Positions 35,201 through 40,904 of a stretch of DNA of 64,000 nt are shown piece after piece (position 1 is the stretch's first letter; each line of letters starts with the position of its first letter). The translations under genes were made by a program, and so were the position numbers. The DNA lies in the NCBI GenBank assembly GCA_024689285.1, contig JAILDR010000007.1:1-64000 (forward strand). Direction: 5' to 3'. A model generated the notes under the pieces. It was not told where the DNA came from, made no database searches, and worked only from the letters and a program-made list of their open reading frames with translations. This DNA comes from Bacteroidales bacterium (GTDB lineage Bacteria; Bacteroidota; Bacteroidia; Bacteroidales; F082).

Positions 35201-36301
35201 GCGGTTCACCACCGTTGCCGACTGAAGGCCGTCGGGGTATCCGTCGGCTCCAAGGTGGCCGCTTCCGTCGTCGCAGGTCAGCCATGCCGTCACGGTATGC
35301 ACGCCATGCGTCAGCATGCCGATGGCGGCTCTTTCCGTCTCGTTCCATGTTCTCGGACTGGTGGCCGGGTATTCCGTCTCAGCGGGTATCTCCTCCACAT
35401 GGGTGAAGGTGCTCACCGAGCCGCTGATGGTGACGTGAAGCCATTTCTTCACGGCACCCATAACGGAGAATTTCAGCGGGAACACGCCCTCCGAGGCCAT
35501 GATGGGCTGTGTCCAGTCCTGCAGGTTCTGCACTACAAGCTGGGTGAAGGTCACGTCATTCAGCACCTGCCAGGCACTGGTGGGTGCGGCAATCACCTCT
35601 CCGTTGTCGTCAGTCTTGGTGAACGACGCTCTCAACCTCAGCTGCTGAGGGTTGGTGGTTGAGAACCATTGCCCGATGTTGACGACGGCATAGGCCGTCG
35701 AGTCGGGGTTCAGCGAGGTTAGCTGAACGGTTCCTACAGTGACCCATGTGTCGCTGTTGCCGGTTTGACGCTGCACGGTCAGCATGCCGGTCTCACCGGC
35801 GTTGCTAATCTCGCCGCTGTCGTTCTGTATGCCGCAGAAACGCACACCTATATTATATTGTCGAGTGACCGCCACAATGGGATTGGTCAGCTCCAGAGGT
35901 TCCACGTTCTCGGGGTCGCTGATGTCCAGGAGGGTCAGCCTCGCCGCGTAGGTCGTCCCCTGGTCCTCGTTGATGGGTATCGCCTCATCGGCCAAGCGTA
36001 GCGCGGCGTGTTCCGTCGGGTCGGCCAGATACAAGTCCCTGTCCGCCTCTGAGGCGAAGCCCCACAGGTGATAGTAGTTGTCCTGCTGCTTCCTCGGTGT
36101 CACGTAGAGACAGCCCACCTTTGTCCCAAACTGGCGCTTGATGAAGCGTTCTATCTCGCCACGGTTTAAGCCCCATTCCGAACCTGCAGGTACCTCGGTG
36201 CCGTGTATGTCGACGGCATCGCCGGTGTCATTCTGTCCGCCCCAAGGCTCCTCGAGGCTGTTCACCAGCTCCTCGCCTTGTATTGTTACTTTCCTTGCCA
36301 T
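29267..36301 (-). CDS. Giant receptor-binding/tail fibre protein, DGR target
   Basis: A 2344-residue protein, the largest in the window. The N-terminus (MARKVTIQGEELVNSLEEPW) carries fibre-like repeats. A LamG/concanavalin-like segment lies around residues 690-780 (INGDPRREIDY, then IDIYDLRFYRSALSAEQVRQ), a Leu-rich repeat-like stretch around 1580-1730, and Ig-like strands (PVTGVLTVQSLSNLNDTATV) after that. The last ~45 residues are a C-type-lectin/DUF1566-like end (ANFWSSSESYSYSSWYVYF...AGRAVAAF) that is the variable region. It should decide host receptor binding. It heads the VR-avd-TR-RT cassette. Confidence 0.88.
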   Translation of the reverse strand: MARKVTIQGEELVNSLEEPWGGQNDTGDAVDIHGTEVPAGSEWGLNRGEIERFIKRQFGTKVGCLYVTPRKQQDNYYHLWGFASEADRDLYLADPTEHAALRLADEAIPINEDQGTTYAARLTLLDISDPENVEPLELTNPIVAVTRQYNIGVRFCGIQNDSGEISNAGETGMLTVQRQTGNSDTWVTVGTVQLTSLNPDSTAYAVVNIGQWFSTTNPQQLRLRASFTKTDDNGEVIAAPTSAWQVLNDVTFTQLVVQNLQDWTQPIMASEGVFPLKFSVMGAVKKWLHVTISGSVSTFTHVEEIPAETEYPATSPRTWNETERAAIGMLTHGVHTVTAWLTCDDGSGHLGADGYPDGLQSATVVNRFMVVNTETHGADLTKPYLMLQQTLTTVQNYVRAVIARYAVWVPQADHPTLASETPLPISVRLTDSAENDTDYTTEYVRNEITVLSGQEYTLDTTVEIESDGSSQQQPSYLSYLRFFRYGANDTVINFLRESVSALQFVTITVDNTEDFAPVAGAWFVLSPRTRNNSETDKFTIINHQTGQTVTATFRGFGGVNDLWTEDENGQKVLRVLAGEELEIEIDPWSHFAGNPRGALTACLDYAVRNITAEDDPVIDITQVASGETLGLKMMPLDGWVKCVNRQETNDQDFGWEEGKRTHAALTIDPAVVAKADDELTWQQTLNGAPSLPLSLAKVYINGDPRREIDYSPVADTWVQGNGHTIKIGNPNADIDIYDLRFYRSALSAEQVRQNVKASLPTAEEKRAFSRRNAITTNGRIDYEKAKTAGYRLLTLVGQDQYKLNQSKDPGYACYWRIVHDKASLSGTIGKAAYLAYMNGTLGGKKCLMVTPQGSTANTYWDNNEQTKLDKVTYVVNIPFSKVHAEFGWKPAQSTGDGCANPMYLNGTRIEGTDYAGLTDEEKAQVTIDVVDGWFDGNGWSENVGEMGMYHGQCYTSYEGGPKCQKLVNKINYASPMQSHKMGATRLYHDVMQAVTGGNSLTQAGARFSVYEENFLFFTEHPQDNGKVEFRGMCTFGNGKFDKVVFGLKANSNTFGFEGLNNNLPLCDFRVPADQDVTYNPDDEAWVYNGVKSFEYGLGKTQVVDGKEYPKTVNDTVFRRYVNFIYCHNTSLKYYNGTKSAFTAAYEALTSAAGVATEEQAAATIAASTFLINATGVETTGKTAKIIATEVVAEMQKYQWWPTQGTDAYKLLRYNFVTGAWVDAGTWDQEHLTYTAGVRNLSTDPMTASAYISDQSDPNYGNWVAQNEAFIMAIANDVIANLGSVGHVQNHLTHYNMVNFMIAGTDNCSKNTYYQYDPETGLIWLDQDDLDSILATDNNGRQTKVYFLDRIHDVADYKAGYKPQIDYEGRASALFNMIEVAYETASDALRQNMRDVLTAMAGLVGANEGFDQSVMGCLDKYFFSIQEYFPEVAYAEQARLRYEWPKSFGYISFGNQARGIDPITQQVGSQLEKERQYMKRRMALVASYACWGDFSSGVHAGVVGLSDSGSSLSLSPGQGRTGGEYKFTVVPHQWLYPTGMVDRTAVDPHVRVAPGESYTFVVAQSGAISGDSSVGLAALNYYRKIGNIGDMVVGNNSLSITAQRLTELVAEPANPTAQLFAPGNIALSTPNLQRLSLKGCTTFGGSKDFSSLTRLEEMDLRGTGVINITLAPSQLLTSLRLPANMNRLVIDNLPNLETLTMEGYDALTILRIGANVGGVDTRTLTVNLHEAKVTNATSSTAAMTAIELHNVDWVDVPVSVLSWLADISTADITGTISIYEPSLSTNQVTFDVKDKLNKKWGNVDNPDHADYQGLRVVYRYRALQNATVKGNFYNDGGTTYPFGVTPDSSFANGFTKIRYSLSGLHYSQATINPVTGVLTVQSLSNLNDTATVTATITTWDGEEEGVIYVSKEIALFNREAQLGDYVYHDGTYSSVDTYDGEKTVIGVCCYVAPKYTANDPNGAYHEGDIVPDLFNPNDRMQRLMVALNNLSATGSVSSGGLSLTSFQWGNYYNNGSSAANELYDYNTNEATMSNRRLQVLDANGNVLLSRSTMYDLSKVTNISYDSSTVGLTDAIMRDETSDLGILNDGFKVYAPTNDNGEGVSAYNETSARLATRTVGDTGNNVPRNLLSDWWKTQYDNRDPNVPFVVNQGYANTLHIIEQRNIILNNGIILIPEDASIGQTEDRLGPLALPSASPGVTELESLASLMGELRNYMGEHFGETNKAKWSQIYYPAASAAYAYQPTVPSTVQLADRFKAHNWFLPTVGLLKRLAWYWKQGTTSDKNIFKKAIAGRLFVNFTSSSANFWSSSESYSYSSWYVYFASSGYSYSSSKYNSYAGRAVAAF
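29273..29400 (-). repeat. DGR variable repeat (VR)
   Basis: Pairs with TR at 28596-28723, offset 677 with no gaps. Differences at 29296, 310, 313, 316, 320, 326, 344, 350, 358, 362, 368 and 370. The GC-rich 3' end on the coding strand (29273-29295) is invariant and should act as the initiation-of-mutagenic-homing site. Confidence 0.95.
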
Positions 36302-36320
36302 AATATTTCAGTTTTTGGTT

Positions 36321-36353
36321 ATTCGCAGTTAATTCGCAGTTAATTCGCAGTTA
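36321..36353. repeat. Three tandem copies of ATTCGCAGTTA
   Basis: An exact 11-bp unit repeated three times between the fibre gene and the 117-residue gene. It covers the stop region of the latter. An 11-bp period is near one helical turn. Confidence 0.85.
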
Positions 36354-36704
36354 CCACGCTTCGCTGTGGAACCACCCGTCCGAGTGAAACCATGCGTCGG
36401 TGCTCCAAGTCACTTCAAGCTCAGGCAGTGCACTTCCTACGTAGACGAAGCCCATCTCCATCCCACCGAAGTCCATCTCCTCCACCGTTACGGCGGTCTC
36501 TTCCTGTTCTTCCGGCACGATGGCGGTCACCTCGATGGACACCTGTCCCGAGGTGTGGGCATCCACATAGATCCCGTCGAGCGAGAAGCCCTCGCCCGCC
36601 TCGATGTCGAAGTCGTCCATCCCCACCACCCATATCGGGTCTCCCGGCTCAGGGTTGACAGGGATTCTGTCGCCATCGTCGATGATGATTGCGTTGTCCT
36701 TCAT
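36351..36704 (-). CDS. Small acidic phage protein with Trp-repeat tail
   Basis: A 117-residue acidic protein. Its C-terminus repeats the short unit WFHSDGWFHSEAW. It overlaps the neighbouring 120-residue gene by one base and precedes the fibre gene, so it is probably a fibre-associated structural protein. Family not recognised. Confidence 0.55.
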   Translation of the reverse strand: MKDNAIIIDDGDRIPVNPEPGDPIWVVGMDDFDIEAGEGFSLDGIYVDAHTSGQVSIEVTAIVPEEQEETAVTVEEMDFGGMEMGFVYVGSALPELEVTWSTDAWFHSDGWFHSEAW

Positions 36705-37066
36705 CAGTCGTTGTTGCTGTTTTCGGCTATCTTCTCGTTCATGAAGCTGGGAATCACCTTCAAGTGAACCGGCTCGTTGCAGTGATGCACGTAGCTGAGG
36801 TCGGCGCTATACACCACCATCTCAATCACCACGATGCCTTTCAGTTTCTTACTGAGTTCGTGGCTGATTCTCCACACATACGTCCCAACGTCTGTGCGTA
36901 TGATGTCGCCGTTCTGGTAGCTGAATGTGGTGATAGTCTCGCCGTTTTCCTTATGCAGGCCAATCATGTAGTCGTAGGCCTCCGGCAGGTCGGCGATTTG
37001 TCCGTCCTGGCGGTGCTTATAGATAATCGGGAATGTGTCGCCCGCAACCCTTTCAATTTGTGTCAT
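36704..37066 (-). CDS. Phage protein, BppU/Ig-like tail component
   Basis: A 120-residue beta-rich protein (TFPIIYKHRQDGQIADLPEAYDYMIGLHKENGE) that resembles the N-terminal domains of baseplate upper proteins (BppU-like). First gene of the fibre operon behind the promoter-like box at 37090-37097. Confidence 0.5.
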   Translation of the reverse strand: MTQIERVAGDTFPIIYKHRQDGQIADLPEAYDYMIGLHKENGETITTFSYQNGDIIRTDVGTYVWRISHELSKKLKGIVVIEMVVYSADLSYVHHCNEPVHLKVIPSFMNEKIAENSNND

Positions 37067-37089
37067 ATTCTCACATTTTGGTTATGGTG

Positions 37090-37097
37090 CGAAAATA
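37090..37097 (-). promoter_or_regulatory. -7 box variant (TATTTTCG) of the fibre operon
   Basis: Minus-strand match with one change from TAnnTTTG, 24 bases before ATG 37066. It lies just after the terminator at 37124-37160. Confidence 0.45.
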
Positions 37098-37123
37098 CAA
37101 TAGCAGTCGTGTAAGCAAGTGAC

Positions 37124-37160
37124 AAAAAAATCCCCTCCGTCAGTGGGCGAAGGGGATTTT
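37124..37160 (-). terminator. Intrinsic terminator of the 37165-37867 gene group
   Basis: AAAATCCCCT (127-136) pairs with AGGGGATTTT (151-160); on the minus strand a T run follows. Confidence 0.8.
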
Positions 37161-37164
37161 GTGG

Positions 37165-37305
37165 TTATTCATTGCTCAGTTCATATTGGATATCCCTGAT
37201 TAGACATTCCGTTTTTAGGCTGTGTTCCGTGGCCAGGCGTTTGAGCTCCTCGGCCTCGGCCTGCAGTTCGCAGAGCGCGGTCACCACTTCAAGTCTTGTC
37301 ATCAT
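37165..37305 (-). CDS. 46-residue coiled-coil microprotein
   Basis: ATG at 37305 is preceded by a strong ribosome site (GGAAAGGAGGTGAGAG), rare in this genome. The product is one long amphipathic helix (TRLEVVTALCELQAEAEELK...). Its start overlaps the stop of the Cys-rich gene by 4 bases, and the terminator follows directly. Confidence 0.75.
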   Translation of the reverse strand: MMTRLEVVTALCELQAEAEELKRLATEHSLKTECLIRDIQYELSNE

Positions 37306-37631
37306 CTCTCACCTCCTTTCCCAGGGCGCAATAGTTTGCGTTCCACTCGTTTGATTTCCTCAGGATCGGTCACGGTTTCCATCTCCCACTTCTCGCGTTT
37401 GCCTTGGGCCTGTTGGAGCGAGGTGGCGTTCATGCGGTGGTGCAGGCTGCATGTGGGGTACATCTCCCAGTCGGGGATGTAGAGCCCCATCTGGTCGCAG
37501 TGGCGGTGGTTGCCGCTGCCGGTCTTAATAATGGTCATCCATAGGCAGTTGTCGCAGGTGGGTTCCGATTGATGGCTGCCTTGGACGACTTTCACTTTCT
37601 TGCGCAGGGCGCGTGTCATCGTGTTGCTCAT
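37302..37631 (-). CDS. Cys/His-rich putative zinc-binding phage protein
   Basis: The 109-residue basic protein has CDNCLW, an HRHC and CSLHH, enough ligands for one zinc site (about residues 26-65), between two Lys/Arg-rich ends. Possibly nucleic-acid binding. Overlaps both neighbours by 4 bases. Confidence 0.6.
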   Translation of the reverse strand: MSNTMTRALRKKVKVVQGSHQSEPTCDNCLWMTIIKTGSGNHRHCDQMGLYIPDWEMYPTCSLHHRMNATSLQQAQGKREKWEMETVTDPEEIKRVERKLLRPGKGGER

Positions 37632-37867
37632 GCCGCCTCCCTTTCTCCGGCGACTGCCGAATTAGTGTTTTTTCGGGACACTGAGTTTGTCGAAGTGTCC
37701 ATGTAGCCGCCGAGCCAGGCTCCGGCGGCCAGCACTGCCGTTCCGATGGCAGCCATAATGAGGCTGTCGCCCATGGTGCAGGCCACCATGAAGCCGATTA
37801 CTGCCACGATGCCCCATCCGGGCTTCGTCTGTGCGGTCTCTCCCGCTGTCTGTCTTGAATTTTGCAT
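37628..37867 (-). CDS. 79-residue membrane protein with unusual leader
   Basis: From ATG 37867 the protein has two hydrophobic segments (WGIVAVIGFMVACTMGDSLI and AAIGTAVLAAGAWLGG). A REP-like repeat lies in its C-terminal codons (37669-37695). The frame is open further upstream but crosses a terminator and hairpins. It might be a holin or superinfection-type membrane protein. Its start codon sits in one arm of a three-copy switch-like leader. Confidence 0.6.
   Translation of the reverse strand: MQNSRQTAGETAQTKPGWGIVAVIGFMVACTMGDSLIMAAIGTAVLAAGAWLGGYMDTSTNSVSRKNTNSAVAGEREAA
37669..37695 (-). repeat. REP-like palindromic repeat inside coding sequence
   Basis: GGACACT and AGTGTCC flank TCGACAAACTC. 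A related unit (TTCGACAGGCTCA) lies at 56751-56771 in another phage gene. Both are in frame and add residues near a linker or C-terminus. Confidence 0.6.
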
Positions 37868-38074
37868 GTTGTAGACATTTAAGTTGTGTGGCAACAGAAA
37901 GCGGTCGCCACTTTCGCTGTCTACAACATGACTGCCACCACGAGGGGACTTTATGTTACGAAAGGGCGACCGCAGAGGTCTTACTCGGAGAGGGCAATAA
38001 AAAAAAAGCCCCCGATGTGTCGTTGGGCTGTTTCCGCCGCCCCTGCGTGATAGGCTAACTATCATGTTGTAGAC
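37865..38074 (-). promoter_or_regulatory. Structured leader with three complementary 12-mers
   Basis: The 12-mer GTCTACAACATG (minus-strand sense) occurs exactly at 38074-38063 and again at 37876-37865, where its ATG is the start codon of the 79-residue gene. The exact reverse complement lies between them (37930-37919). A terminator lies at 37998-38029, and a 15-bp hairpin (37901-37916 with 37959-37973, one bulge) flanks the antisense copy. Confidence 0.7.
37998..38029 (-). terminator. Attenuator-like terminator inside the leader
   Basis: AGCCC pairs with GGGCT around an inner CGA-CACA-TCG mini-stem. On the minus strand nine T follow. It lies about 45-75 bases after the presumed transcription start. 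Confidence 0.75.
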
Positions 38075-38078
38075 GCTG

Positions 38079-38086
38079 CAAATATA
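38079..38086 (-). promoter_or_regulatory. Bacteroidetes -7 box (TATATTTG) of the leader
   Basis: Exact minus-strand TAnnTTTG just upstream of the first 12-mer. Confidence 0.65.
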
Positions 38087-38148
38087 GATAAATTTCTTAT
38101 TTGTAAGCGTTTTTCGGAAAAATTTAGGGTAAAATTTCCAAAAATCGC

Positions 38149-38928
38149 CTAAAATTCCCCTATTTCTTTCAACTTCACACCTCTTGCCCGAAGCTCTTCC
38201 TTGACCCTTTCCGACATCTTGATGCCGTTCGATAGTAGGAAATCGGCACGGGCCTGCACCTCGTTGAAGGTTTTCTCATTCCAATCTTCCTTTTTGAGTG
38301 CCTTGCTGATATAGCTACGGAATGTCGCAACGGTATTATCCGTGTTGATTTCGCTTGGCATATCCACCTTTTTCGTTCCCAAGGTGTAAGGCTGCGGAAC
38401 ACCGTCTATCACCTTTTGAAAATAGGCTGTGGCGGTTATGTATGGAGCCTGTACACCGTATGAATAATCGGTTATCATGCAGGCTTTGATGTTGTCTCTC
38501 ACGGCATATAAAGCCAACGACTTTTCCCTTTCCACATAGCCAAGCCAAAAGTTACCCGTCTCGGAATACACACGCATGGCAAAAGAGTCATACTCGTTGC
38601 CTTCGTCATGCTCTAGATACAAAGGACACAACCTTCTTAACATCCATGCTCCTGCCTGGCTGTTCTCGCTTCGATAGGTAAGGCCTTTCACCTTGAAGGT
38701 GTAGCGGCCAAGTGTGCTGTTCTCATAGAGTGTCCAGTTCTGGAGGTCCCGGTCTAATGTACCACTCACCTCTTCTTCAATCATTCTCTGATTTTCCTCT
38801 ACCTCTTTTCTCAATTCTTCTTGTTTAGCCTGTCGCTCGGCTTCCTTTTGCTTTTCTTTCTCTGCATTATGAAAGCCAATGAGCGCAAACACAATGAATA
38901 GAATGAGAACAATAATTAAAAATGTCAT
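38149..38928 (-). CDS. Membrane-anchored HIRAN-domain protein
   Basis: The 259-residue protein has an N-terminal membrane helix (2-18), a Lys/Glu coiled coil (22-52) and a HIRAN-like domain (about 75-150: KVKGLTYR, then EHDEGNEYDSFAMRVYS and WLGYVERE). HIRAN domains bind unusual DNA ends. The last ~55 residues resemble the C-terminus of the 56555-57325 protein. Monocistronic behind TATCTTTG at 38955-38962, with direct repeats further upstream. Confidence 0.7.
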   Translation of the reverse strand: MTFLIIVLILFIVFALIGFHNAEKEKQKEAERQAKQEELRKEVEENQRMIEEEVSGTLDRDLQNWTLYENSTLGRYTFKVKGLTYRSENSQAGAWMLRRLCPLYLEHDEGNEYDSFAMRVYSETGNFWLGYVEREKSLALYAVRDNIKACMITDYSYGVQAPYITATAYFQKVIDGVPQPYTLGTKKVDMPSEINTDNTVATFRSYISKALKKEDWNEKTFNEVQARADFLLSNGIKMSERVKEELRARGVKLKEIGEF

Positions 38929-38954
38929 GTTGTTGTTGATTTTGAGTTAGGCCG

Positions 38955-38962
38955 CAAAGATA
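38955..38962 (-). promoter_or_regulatory. Bacteroidetes -7 box (TATCTTTG) of the HIRAN gene
   Basis: Exact minus-strand match 27 bases before ATG 38928. Confidence 0.65.
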
Positions 38963-38978
38963 TGGAGAAATAGACCGT

Positions 38979-39052
38979 CAAGTTAAGTTTTCGCCCAAAA
39001 AGTAACATAAGGAATCTATCAAGTTACCTTTTTGCCCAAAAAGTAACATAAG
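38979..39052. repeat. Two ~34-bp direct repeats upstream of the HIRAN promoter
   Basis: TCAAGTTA, a T-rich spacer and GCCCAAAAAGTAACATAAG occur at 38979-39011 and 39019-39052. They begin 17 bases upstream of the -7 box, a typical place for an operator or activator site. Confidence 0.7.
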
Positions 39053-39096
39053 ACCATTTTAACTTCGTTGAATCTTCGATTTCGTGAGGTCACGAA

Positions 39097-39126
39097 AAAG
39101 AAAAAGCCCCTGCCGGAGCAAGGGCT
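39097..39126 (-). terminator. Intrinsic terminator of the DUF5053-like gene
   Basis: AGCCCCTGC pairs with GCAAGGGCT around CGGA. On the minus strand a T-rich run follows. Confidence 0.75.
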
Positions 39127-39190
39127 ATTCTGCGCCGCAAGCCCGGGCGGCGACTTCTGTCTTAATCAACGGCACATAACGGCCGTAGGC

Positions 39191-39448
39191 TTATTGTATC
39201 GTATCAGCGGCGCGGCGGATGCGGTCGGCCAAGTCCACCAAAGCGCCTTTCAGCTGATAGCGTTCCTCCATGCTGAACTCGGTGGGTTTCTTATTCCCAT
39301 CAACGCCGTCAAGCTTGTGGTATAGCCACGAGCACGACTTCCCGAAGTATCGCGTCGAAAGCTCGCGCCACGAAATCGCCAATAGTATGTCTTCCATTTG
39401 CTTCTTCATTGTTCCCTGCTGGGACTCTTTCAGTGTCATTGTTGCCAT
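39191..39448 (-). CDS. DUF5053-like small phage protein
   Basis: The 85-residue protein (MKKQMEDILLAISWRELSTR, YFGKSCSWLYHKLDGVDGN, then LKGALVDLADRIR) resembles DUF5053 proteins of Bacteroides phages. The pattern suggests a helix-turn-helix-like fold (WRELSTRYFGKSCSWLYHKL). Possibly a transcription regulator. Confidence 0.65.
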   Translation of the reverse strand: MATMTLKESQQGTMKKQMEDILLAISWRELSTRYFGKSCSWLYHKLDGVDGNKKPTEFSMEERYQLKGALVDLADRIRRAADTIQ

Positions 39449-39500
39449 AGTGATATTGTTTTTGATAGGGTTCCACCGTGTGGTGGAACCCGTTGGTTTG

Positions 39501-39650
39501 TCATTCCTCGCCTGCCATCAGTTCCGCCAATGTCCTTTCGATGAATTCCTCAATCTGGCGGCTTGCGTAGATGTAACTCTTTCTGTAGTTTCTGATGGCC
39601 TGAATCAGGTCGTTTTCTTTTTCCGTCAGTTCTACTTTTACTGTTTTCAT
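39501..39650 (-). CDS. 49-residue helical protein
   Basis: ATG 39650 lies 30 bases after an exact -7 box. The product is MKTVKVELTEKENDLIQAI followed by helices, the shape of a ribbon-helix-helix-like or small regulatory protein. Confidence 0.6.
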   Translation of the reverse strand: MKTVKVELTEKENDLIQAIRNYRKSYIYASRQIEEFIERTLAELMAGEE

Positions 39651-39680
39651 TGTTGCTATGTTTGATTGATTAAGACGGTG

Positions 39681-39688
39681 CAAAGATA
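39681..39688 (-). promoter_or_regulatory. Bacteroidetes -7 box (TATCTTTG)
   Basis: Exact minus-strand match 30 bases before ATG 39650; likely serves the 49- and 85-residue genes. Confidence 0.65.
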
Positions 39689-39801
39689 GTACAAATATTC
39701 GTATTAACAATATATTTTCTGTTTTTTTTCAAAAAAAAGTGCATTTTTTTTCAAAACAACATGAAAATCTTTCCAAAACCATCCAATTCTTGCAAGGCTG
39801 G

Positions 39802-39841
39802 AAAGAAAAAAAGCTCCGCAACCCGGTAAGGATTGCGGAGC
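39802..39841 (-). terminator. Intrinsic terminator of the lysis operon
   Basis: GCTCCGCAA (813-821) pairs with TTGCGGAGC (833-841). On the minus strand seven T follow. Confidence 0.85.
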
Positions 39842-39891
39842 CACCCAAAATAAAACCTTCAAAACCATTATGACATAACATTTCATTCTTC

Positions 39892-40146
39892 TTACCCGTT
39901 GGCCTTCAGTTCCACCCAGCCGTTTTGCTTGGCAAGTTCGTCAAGTTGTTGTTCTGCGGCGTCGAGGGTGCAGCTCTGCAGGCGGAAGGTGTCGGTCAGC
40001 GACACTTGCAGCTGTGCGGCCACCTGCGGGATGAGGGCGGCAATGTCGCCCGTCGACACTATCAGCACCTCGATGGAATAGCCATTGAGGGTGTGCTGGA
40101 TATGATAGACATATCGGTCGTCTTCAGGGTTGATGTATCTCTTCAT
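39892..40146 (-). CDS. Small phage protein of unknown function
   Basis: An 84-residue acidic protein (MKRYINPEDDRYVYHIQHT). Last gene of the amidase-spanin group, before the terminator. No family recognised. Confidence 0.6.
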   Translation of the reverse strand: MKRYINPEDDRYVYHIQHTLNGYSIEVLIVSTGDIAALIPQVAAQLQVSLTDTFRLQSCTLDAAEQQLDELAKQNGWVELKANG

Positions 40147-40152
40147 GGTCGT

Positions 40153-40323
40153 TTAGTTGAATTGAACCTTTAATTTGTCGATTGCGTTTGATTGTCGTCT
40201 GGCGCGAAGCTGCCGCCACAAGCCTACGGGAAGCACCGTGAGGTCTCCCACCGTCACCTTGCCCTCGCCGACGCTGTACGCCAGCGTCACCACCTCTTCG
40301 CCTATTAGCACACTCTTCTTCAT
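40153..40323 (-). CDS. 56-residue basic protein
   Basis: ATG 40323 overlaps the TGA of the lipoprotein gene (ATGA). The product begins MKKSVLIGEEVVTLAYSVGE and ends in a Lys/Arg-rich tail. Tight packing on both sides supports it as a real gene. Function unknown. Confidence 0.7.
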   Translation of the reverse strand: MKKSVLIGEEVVTLAYSVGEGKVTVGDLTVLPVGLWRQLRARRQSNAIDKLKVQFN

Positions 40324-40904
40324 GACTTCCTACTGGCATTAAACATCAGGTAAATCAATCCCGCCACGGCCGCGACAATGGCAACGACGGCCACCGTGCC
40401 GTTGTCCTGCCGCGCTTCCGTTGTAGTGTTCGCCTCGCGGGTCTCTTGGTCGTCCGTATGATTATAATAGGTGGAGTCGGCCGCCGTGATGGACGACACC
40501 GCCTCCTCTTTCTCCGTCGAGATCTCTATCGATTTCACCGCCCCCATGCCGCCACCGGCACTCCCCGTCAGGGGAATGCCTCCTAAGACGGTGGCGGGCA
40601 CGGCGAAACATGGGGCGGCTTCCTTGCTCCCTCGCAGGTAGCACAGGCTGTCCAGATCCTCGTTATTCTGCCGCTTCGCGTCATTGCGAGGCACGAAGCA
40701 ATCCATATTCGGTTCATAGAATTCAATCTTGTACGTCAGCCTTTCGGAGCTGGAGCGCCACAGGCTGTCTATCCTGCGGAGCTCCACTCCTATCTCGTCG
40801 GTCTGCCTGCGAAGTGTGCTGCTGTTCGTGTCCAGCTTGGCACGACATCCGGCGAGAAAGCAACTCAGAAAGTATAATATGATGATGAAGATGAACTTAC
40901 GCAT
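40320..40904 (-). CDS. Lipoprotein with C-terminal membrane helix, u-spanin candidate
   Basis: From ATG 40904 the 194-residue protein has a lipoprotein signal (FIIILYFLSCFLAGC, Cys20), a helical periplasmic region and a C-terminal hydrophobic helix (VAVVAIVAAVAGLIYLMF). Outer-membrane lipid anchor plus inner-membrane helix is the layout of unimolecular spanins, which fuse the two membranes at lysis. It overlaps the amidase stop. A 33-bp dispersed repeat adds MDCFVPRNDAKR in the middle. Confidence 0.6.
   Translation of the reverse strand: MRKFIFIIILYFLSCFLAGCRAKLDTNSSTLRRQTDEIGVELRRIDSLWRSSSERLTYKIEFYEPNMDCFVPRNDAKRQNNEDLDSLCYLRGSKEAAPCFAVPATVLGGIPLTGSAGGGMGAVKSIEISTEKEEAVSSITAADSTYYNHTDDQETREANTTTEARQDNGTVAVVAIVAAVAGLIYLMFNASRKS
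40672..40704 (-). repeat. Dispersed 33-bp repeat, phage copy
   Basis: Reverse complement matches the host copy at 14422-14454 at 32 of 33 bases. It is read in frame within the u-spanin candidate. Confidence 0.8.

Noticed and set aside
37868..38065. N-terminal extension of the 79-residue membrane protein
   Set aside because: The extension runs through a terminator, a 15-bp hairpin and a low-quality Arg/Pro-rich sequence; ATG 37867 gives a clean protein.
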